Positions 6,320 through 9,462 of a stretch of DNA of 9,462 nucleotides are shown here, one piece after another. The notes under the pieces were generated by a model that saw nothing but the letters and a program-made list of their open reading frames with translations, made no database searches and was not told the DNA's origin. The translations under genes were made by a program, and so were the position numbers. This stretch comes from Actinomycetota bacterium. Lineage in GTDB: Bacteria; Actinomycetota; Acidimicrobiia; Acidimicrobiales; BP-101. The DNA is taken from positions 1 to 9,462 of the forward strand of contig JAUTXA010000100.1 of NCBI GenBank assembly GCA_030838265.1. Direction: 5' to 3'. Position 1 is the stretch's first letter. Each line of letters begins with the position of its first letter.

Positions 6320-7703
6320 TGGGTTTGGCGTTGGCTGGCGTGGCCTTGGCGATCTGCTCCGCAGTGGGCTTCTTCTTGCGGCGGGCTTCGAGGGGCAGCA
6401 GGTCGACGATGGCGTCCATGATGCGCTGGGTGTCGGCCACGGCGTCGTCGTCATAGGCCAGTGACACCGGCCCGCCAGCCCTGATCTGGATTGTGGGCGG
6501 ATGCAGCAGGTTGGTGACGTTGGGGAGACGAGACGATCGCGGCCACACCTGCTCGGTCCCCCACAGCCCGATGGGGATCACCGGCGCCTTGGTCATGGCC
6601 GCCAGTCGCGCCGCCCCCGTCTTGCCTTTCAACTTGGGGTTGAAGAACTCGGCGCCCCTGGGGATGGTGCCCTGGGGCATGACGATCACGACCTCACCCG
6701 CGTCGAGGGCGCGCGCCGCCTGGCGCAGCGGCTCGGCCGCCGTGCTGCTCCCCCGGTCGACGCGGATGCCGCCCATGGCCTTGGCCAGCGGGCCGATGAT
6801 GGGCGCGTCGAAGACCTCCTTCTTGCCGAGGAATCGCGGCGACCGACCGGCGCGAACCGCGGTCAGCCCCATGGCCACGGTGTCGAAGTAGCTGCGGTGG
6901 TTGGCGACCAGGATGGCGGGGCCGTCCTTGGGGATGGACTCGAGGCTCCCGAAGTCGAAGCGGGCGTAGGGGATGAGCTCGGGCCGGGTCAGCAGGCGGA
7001 CGGCGTCGAAGGGCTCAAAGGGACCGAGCTTCGGGACCCCGGGCGGCACGTCGAGAAAGATGACGGGGATGCGGCGCAGCGTGGCCACCGCCCGCAAGCG
7101 CGGGTCGGGGTTGACGGCGTGGGGGTGGCCGACGGCCAGGAGCAAAGGCAGGTCGTAGAACGAGTCGGAGTAGGCGTAGCTCTCGCTCAGGTTGATGCCG
7201 TTCTCCTTCGACCACCGTCGCACCGCGGCGAGCTTGCCGGTCGCCCACACGAACTCGCCGTCGAGACGGCCGGTGTAGACGCCGTCGCGCTCGGCGTAGC
7301 GAGTGGCGACCACGTCGTCGAAGCCCAGGCGCTCGGCCAGCGGCGCGACCAGGTCGTGCGGCGTGGTGGTGGCCAGCACGATGGGCCGCTTGGCGTTGCG
7401 GTGCTCCTCGATGAGGGCGTGGGCATAGGGCGCCACGATCTCCTCGAGCCGGTCTGCCGCCTGCTTGCCCACCTGGCGCACGGCCTCGATCGACTGACCG
7501 CGCGCCAGCCGGGCGGCACCCCGTGCGAGCGCCATCGAGGGCAGCGTCTCGCCGATGAGGTCGTAGGCCCGGTAGAGCAGCGACTGACCGGGGATCCCGC
7601 CTTCCGGCCCCAGCCCGGCGGCGCCGAGGGCCTCAGCGATGATCGGACCGCTGGCCCCCTTCAAGAGAGTCCGGTCGAGGTCAAAGAACGCAGCGCCACC
7701 CAT
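6312..7703 (-). CDS. HAD-IB hydrolase / PlsC-type acyltransferase fusion protein
   Basis: This 463-residue protein joins two enzymes. Residues 1 to about 215 are a SerB-like HAD-IB hydrolase: DLDRT at 8-12 (nucleophile D8, acid D10), a motif II threonine in ATTTP (about 111-115), a likely motif III lysine in TGK (K157) and DSFYDLP with D180 and D184. Residues about 250-420 are an acylglycerol-phosphate acyltransferase: NHRSYFD (H269, D274), PQGTIPRG from 343, and VIPIGLWGTE from 375. The tail is basic and Ala/Pro-rich. A similar fusion is annotated as PlsC in mycobacteria (Rv2483c). The likely role is acylation of lysophosphatidate-type substrates at the membrane; the phosphatase substrate is unknown. 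Motif III reads PQGT where the common form is PEGT. ATG at 7703 is preferred because TAGCGT lies 7 bases upstream in leaderless spacing; a GTG at 7712 would add three residues. The 6C RNA lies upstream on the same strand. Confidence 0.92.
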   Translation of the reverse strand: MGGAAFFDLDRTLLKGASGPIIAEALGAAGLGPEGGIPGQSLLYRAYDLIGETLPSMALARGAARLARGQSIEAVRQVGKQAADRLEEIVAPYAHALIEEHRNAKRPIVLATTTPHDLVAPLAERLGFDDVVATRYAERDGVYTGRLDGEFVWATGKLAAVRRWSKENGINLSESYAYSDSFYDLPLLLAVGHPHAVNPDPRLRAVATLRRIPVIFLDVPPGVPKLGPFEPFDAVRLLTRPELIPYARFDFGSLESIPKDGPAILVANHRSYFDTVAMGLTAVRAGRSPRFLGKKEVFDAPIIGPLAKAMGGIRVDRGSSTAAEPLRQAARALDAGEVVIVMPQGTIPRGAEFFNPKLKGKTGAARLAAMTKAPVIPIGLWGTEQVWPRSSRLPNVTNLLHPPTIQIRAGGPVSLAYDDDAVADTQRIMDAIVDLLPLEARRKKKPTAEQIAKATPANAKPKG

Positions 7704-7716
7704 GCCCGCCACGCTA
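7704..7716 (-). promoter_or_regulatory. Candidate leaderless promoter of the HAD/PlsC gene
   Basis: On the minus strand TAGCGT (7716-7711) fits TAnnnT and is followed by 7 bases and the ATG at 7703. This would put the transcript start at the start codon and argues against the GTG at 7712, which would overlap the hexamer. No -35 match was identified. The G-rich bases before the ATG could instead act as a weak ribosome site. Confidence 0.4.
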
Positions 7717-7747
7717 CCGCCCGCCCCCGTCCGAGGGTGAGGGCGCG

Positions 7748-7831
7748 AAGAAGGGGCCGGAGGGGGGATCCGGCCCCTTCTTGGTGCGTCCCAAAGAGCG
7801 GCTGGGGGGAAGCCGTGCTCTTCGGTGCGTC
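7748..7831 (-). ncRNA. 6C RNA (two tandem stem-loops with CCCCCC loops)
   Basis: Read on the minus strand, the RNA begins GACGCACC, forms a hairpin, repeats GACGCACC and forms a second hairpin. Hairpin 1 pairs 7817-7822 with 7794-7799 and 7811-7814 with 7800-7803, leaving a 2-nt bulge (7815-7816). Hairpin 2 is a perfect 14-bp stem (7769-7782 with 7748-7761). Both loops read UCCCCCC. The stems differ in sequence while loops and the GACGCACC lead-ins are identical, so structure and loop are what is kept. This is the defining layout of the actinobacterial 6C RNA family, known in mycobacteria as sRNA B11. The second stem ends in CUUCUU with no longer U-tract and probably serves as the terminator. 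Ends are approximate; the 5' end may lie a few bases further up, near 7834. It ends 44 bases before the HAD/PlsC ATG on the same strand, so a role as leader of that gene is possible but less likely than a separate sRNA. Confidence 0.85.
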
Positions 7832-7840
7832 TGTGCTCTC

Positions 7841-7871
7841 ATTTCAACAGGCACGACCTCCATCTGTCCAA
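7841..7871 (-). promoter_or_regulatory. Weak candidate promoter of the 6C RNA
   Basis: On the minus strand TTGGAC (7871-7866) and TGAAAT (7846-7841) are separated by 19 bp and lie at the right distance to start a transcript near 7834. Both match the consensus only partly and the spacing is long. The call rests mainly on the need for a promoter at this place. Confidence 0.25.
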
Positions 7872-7874
7872 CAG
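7864..7874. promoter_or_regulatory. Small palindrome upstream of the LysR gene, candidate regulator site
   Basis: CTGTCCAACAG is an 11-bp inverted repeat (CTGT-CCA-ACAG). With the bases after it, it also contains the loose LysR-type T-N11-A pattern (T7865 to A7877). It lies 31 bp before the LysR ATG and overlaps the -35 candidate of the oppositely directed 6C RNA, so an autoregulating LysR protein could also affect the RNA. Short symmetric sites like this occur by chance, so confidence is low. Confidence 0.25.
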
Positions 7875-7905
7875 TTAGTAGCGATATCTGGCATCATCTT
7901 TAGCG

Positions 7906-8826
7906 ATGGACCTGCGCCAGCTGAACGCTCTGGTGGCGGTGGCCGACCACGGCACCTTCTCGGCCGCGGCCGACGCCCTCAACACCGTCCAGTCCAACGT
8001 CTCGACCCACGTGGCCCGCCTCGAGAAGGAGGTCGGCACCATCCTCGTCGACCGGGCCGGCGGCGGGTTGACGGCCGAGGGCGCGGCGGTCGTCGAGCGG
8101 GCCCGCCGCATCCAGGCCGAGCTCGAGAGCCTCGACTCCGAGGTGGCCGCCTTCCGGGACGAGGTCACGGGCAACGTCCGCCTCGGGATGATCGGCACTA
8201 CGGCCCGCTGGCTGTCGCCGCCCCTGCTCGACGCCATGGCCGAGCGCCACCCCGGCGTCCACATGGTCATCGTCGACGCCACGTCCACCTCGCTCGAGCC
8301 CCAACTGGCGTCGGGCCGACTCGACCTCGCCGTCGTCAACCTGCCGATGCCGGCCCCCGACCTGATGACCACGCCGCTGTTCGACGAAGACCTTCTCCTC
8401 GTCGTCCCCGACAACCATCCGCTGGCCTCGGCGGGACGGGCCGACATGGGCGACCTGGCCGACCTCGATCTCTTGCTGCCCGCGCCGGGCACCGCCTTCC
8501 GCGAGGAGATCGACGCCGCGGCGCGGGCCGAAGGCGTGACCCTCCGTCCCCGAGCCGAGCTCGACGGTGTCCGGCTCATCGCCTCGCTCACGATGGACGG
8601 ACGAGGTCCCGCCATCCTCCCCGCCACCGCCCTGCCCGGTTGGGTGCAGGGCCGATGGGTCGGGATCCCGGTGATGGGCCTGCCCCGGCGTTCGGTCGGG
8701 CTGGCCCAGCGACGGCGAGGGCTACCGAGCCCCCCCGTACGAGCGCTGCTTGAGGTCCTCTACCAAGTCGTCCGCGACGGGCTCGAAGGCGAGGCTGGGC
8801 TCCACGTCCCGGCCGTCGACACCTGA
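7906..8826 (+). CDS. LysR family transcriptional regulator
   Basis: The 306-residue protein has the LysR design. The N-terminal winged helix at residues 1-60 (MDLRQLNALVAVADHGTFSAAADALNTVQSNVSTHVARLEKEVGTILVDR) has the typical recognition helix around QSNVSTHVARLE, and a linker helix follows to about 88. The periplasmic-binding-protein-like effector domain starts at GNVRLGMIGTTARWLSPPLL (89 onward) and ends near 290 with PPVRALLEVLYQVV. Such regulators form tetramers, bind DNA near their own promoter and respond to a small ligand; nothing here tells the ligand. ATG at 7906 starts the conserved MDLRQL; no Shine-Dalgarno sequence is visible, so the message may be leaderless. The last 35 codons, stop included, overlap the convergent membrane-protein gene. 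In that overlap codons ending in A or T (for example CTA, GTA, CGA, CTT, CAA, GAA, GCT) become more frequent than elsewhere in the gene. The final 17 residues lie beyond the usual LysR end and may be a recent extension. Confidence 0.93.
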   Translation: MDLRQLNALVAVADHGTFSAAADALNTVQSNVSTHVARLEKEVGTILVDRAGGGLTAEGAAVVERARRIQAELESLDSEVAAFRDEVTGNVRLGMIGTTARWLSPPLLDAMAERHPGVHMVIVDATSTSLEPQLASGRLDLAVVNLPMPAPDLMTTPLFDEDLLLVVPDNHPLASAGRADMGDLADLDLLLPAPGTAFREEIDAAARAEGVTLRPRAELDGVRLIASLTMDGRGPAILPATALPGWVQGRWVGIPVMGLPRRSVGLAQRRRGLPSPPVRALLEVLYQVVRDGLEGEAGLHVPAVDT

Positions 8827-9462
8827 CCTCGCCAACCGAGCGGCGACGATCGCGAACGAGGCGAACCAGGCGATGGCCATGATGGCGAGCAGCGACTCGA
8901 TGGCGATGGCGAAGCCGGTGTTGCCTCCCTTGGCCTCGCGCATCAGGTAGGCCTTCTCGTTCACGAGGTCCATCGACCGGCTGATGGCAGGGATCTCACC
9001 CTTGCCGATCTCGGGGTCATTCGGCATGTACACCGGGATGGCGATCATGTCGCTGCCCTTCTGGATGTGGACGATCGCCTTCCAATGACCACCCACAGGG
9101 ACGGGCTTGTCGGCCACCCACGTGTCGGCTGACACCTTGTGCAGCTCGGAGGTCACCAGGCCGCCGCCCTGCCAGGCGCTGACCTGGAACCAACGGGCAT
9201 CGTCGGCGGCGTTGGCCGGCGAGAGCTTCAGGGCCAGGGTGGCCTGATCGCCCGTGCGCAGCACAGCGAGATCGCCGTGGACGGGGCTGACGGTGCGGGG
9301 CAAGGGGATGACGAGGGCGGCGATGACGGCCAGGCCGGCCAGGGCCAGCACGGGCTTGGGAATGCCAAGACCGGAGCGCGAGACCCCACCGCCGTAGGCC
9401 GCGCCCAACGTGGCCGCGCCGAGCGCCATCAGGAGTCCGACGGTGAGGGCCGGCAGCAACAG
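8722..9462 (-). CDS. Membrane protein with extracytoplasmic domain, 3' part (5' end outside window)
   Basis: The frame is open from the right edge to TAG at 8722-8724, giving 246 residues. The first in-window TTG is not taken as a start because the frame continues beyond the edge with hydrophobic residues. Visible order (fragment residues): a membrane segment at about 4-25, a short Gly/Ser/Pro loop, a second at about 37-55, a soluble region of about 120 residues (57-178), a third span at about 182-208, and a charged cytoplasmic tail of about 38 residues. The soluble region (TLALKLSPANAADDARWFQVSAWQGGG, then VGGHWKAIVHI, AIPVYMPNDPEIG) looks like a small beta-sandwich. It recalls YtkA/FixH-like or copper-resistance-associated domains, but the resemblance is weak and I assign no function. 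The tail overlaps the LysR gene by 105 bp; codons of this frame keep nearly all third positions G or C there, which supports the reading frame as genuine. Confidence 0.75.
   Translation of the reverse strand: MLLPALTVGLLMALGAATLGAAYGGGVSRSGLGIPKPVLALAGLAVIAALVIPLPRTVSPVHGDLAVLRTGDQATLALKLSPANAADDARWFQVSAWQGGGLVTSELHKVSADTWVADKPVPVGGHWKAIVHIQKGSDMIAIPVYMPNDPEIGKGEIPAISRSMDLVNEKAYLMREAKGGNTGFAIAIESLLAIMAIAWFASFAIVAARLARSGVDGRDVEPSLAFEPVADDLVEDLKQRSYGGAR

Noticed and set aside
7748..7822. The two hairpins read on the plus strand as tandem terminators
   Set aside because: No plus-strand gene ends upstream of them, and the plus-strand loops are GGGGGG. The C6 loops and GACGCACC lead-ins on the minus strand match a known RNA family.
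6501..8753. Long plus-strand open frame (750 codons) across the HAD/PlsC gene, the 6C RNA and part of the LysR gene
   Set aside because: It is antisense to one conserved gene and out of frame with another, crosses both promoter regions, and its translation is low-complexity Arg/Gly/Pro sequence.

Overview
The window is GC-rich chromosomal DNA with strong G/C preference at third codon positions. Its gene set is actinobacterial: a 6C-type small RNA, a HAD-IB/PlsC fusion like the mycobacterial one, DUF4190 proteins with a proline-rich head, and leaderless-style promoters (TAnnnT six or seven bases before the start codon). An actinomycetotal lineage outside the well-studied genera, such as Acidimicrobiia, fits, but the taxon is an inference. 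I see no mobile element, CRISPR array, tRNA or rRNA. The content is mostly housekeeping metabolism and regulation; the interest is mainly in the intergenic DNA.

Layout, left to right. (1) 1-2602 (+): the 3' two thirds of gltB, the large subunit of glutamate synthase, open at the left edge. (2) 2646-3077 (+): a small proline-rich membrane protein with a DUF4190 core and its own leaderless-type promoter; gltD is not here. (3) 3071-3847 (-): a GntR/HutC-type regulator with a UTRA ligand domain, overlapping the previous gene tail to tail by 7 bp. (4) 3897-6161 (+): a 754-residue aconitase of the mitochondrial type, divergent from the regulator. The 49-bp gap carries an 18-bp palindrome that overlaps a -10-like hexamer. 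(5) 6162-6311: a convergent intergenic region with a C-rich tract, a perfect 26-bp inverted repeat with a 3-nt loop, and a second hairpin across the next gene's stop codon. (6) 6312-7703 (-): a HAD-IB phosphatase-like/PlsC acyltransferase fusion. (7) 7704-7905: a divergent intergenic region carrying, on the minus strand, two tandem hairpins with CCCCCC loops, a 6C RNA. (8) 7906-8826 (+): a LysR-type regulator. (9) 8722-9462 (-): a membrane protein with an extracytoplasmic domain, open at the right edge and overlapping the LysR gene tail to tail by 105 bp.

How the parts may work together. GltB (nitrogen assimilation from 2-oxoglutarate and glutamine) and aconitase (supply of isocitrate, and so 2-oxoglutarate) sit on either side of the GntR regulator. 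That regulator is placed to control itself and aconitase through the shared palindrome. The HAD-IB/PlsC protein probably acts in phospholipid synthesis at the membrane. The 6C RNA lies between it and the LysR gene and could be an independent sRNA or could affect expression of the fusion gene. These links are inferred from position and are untested.
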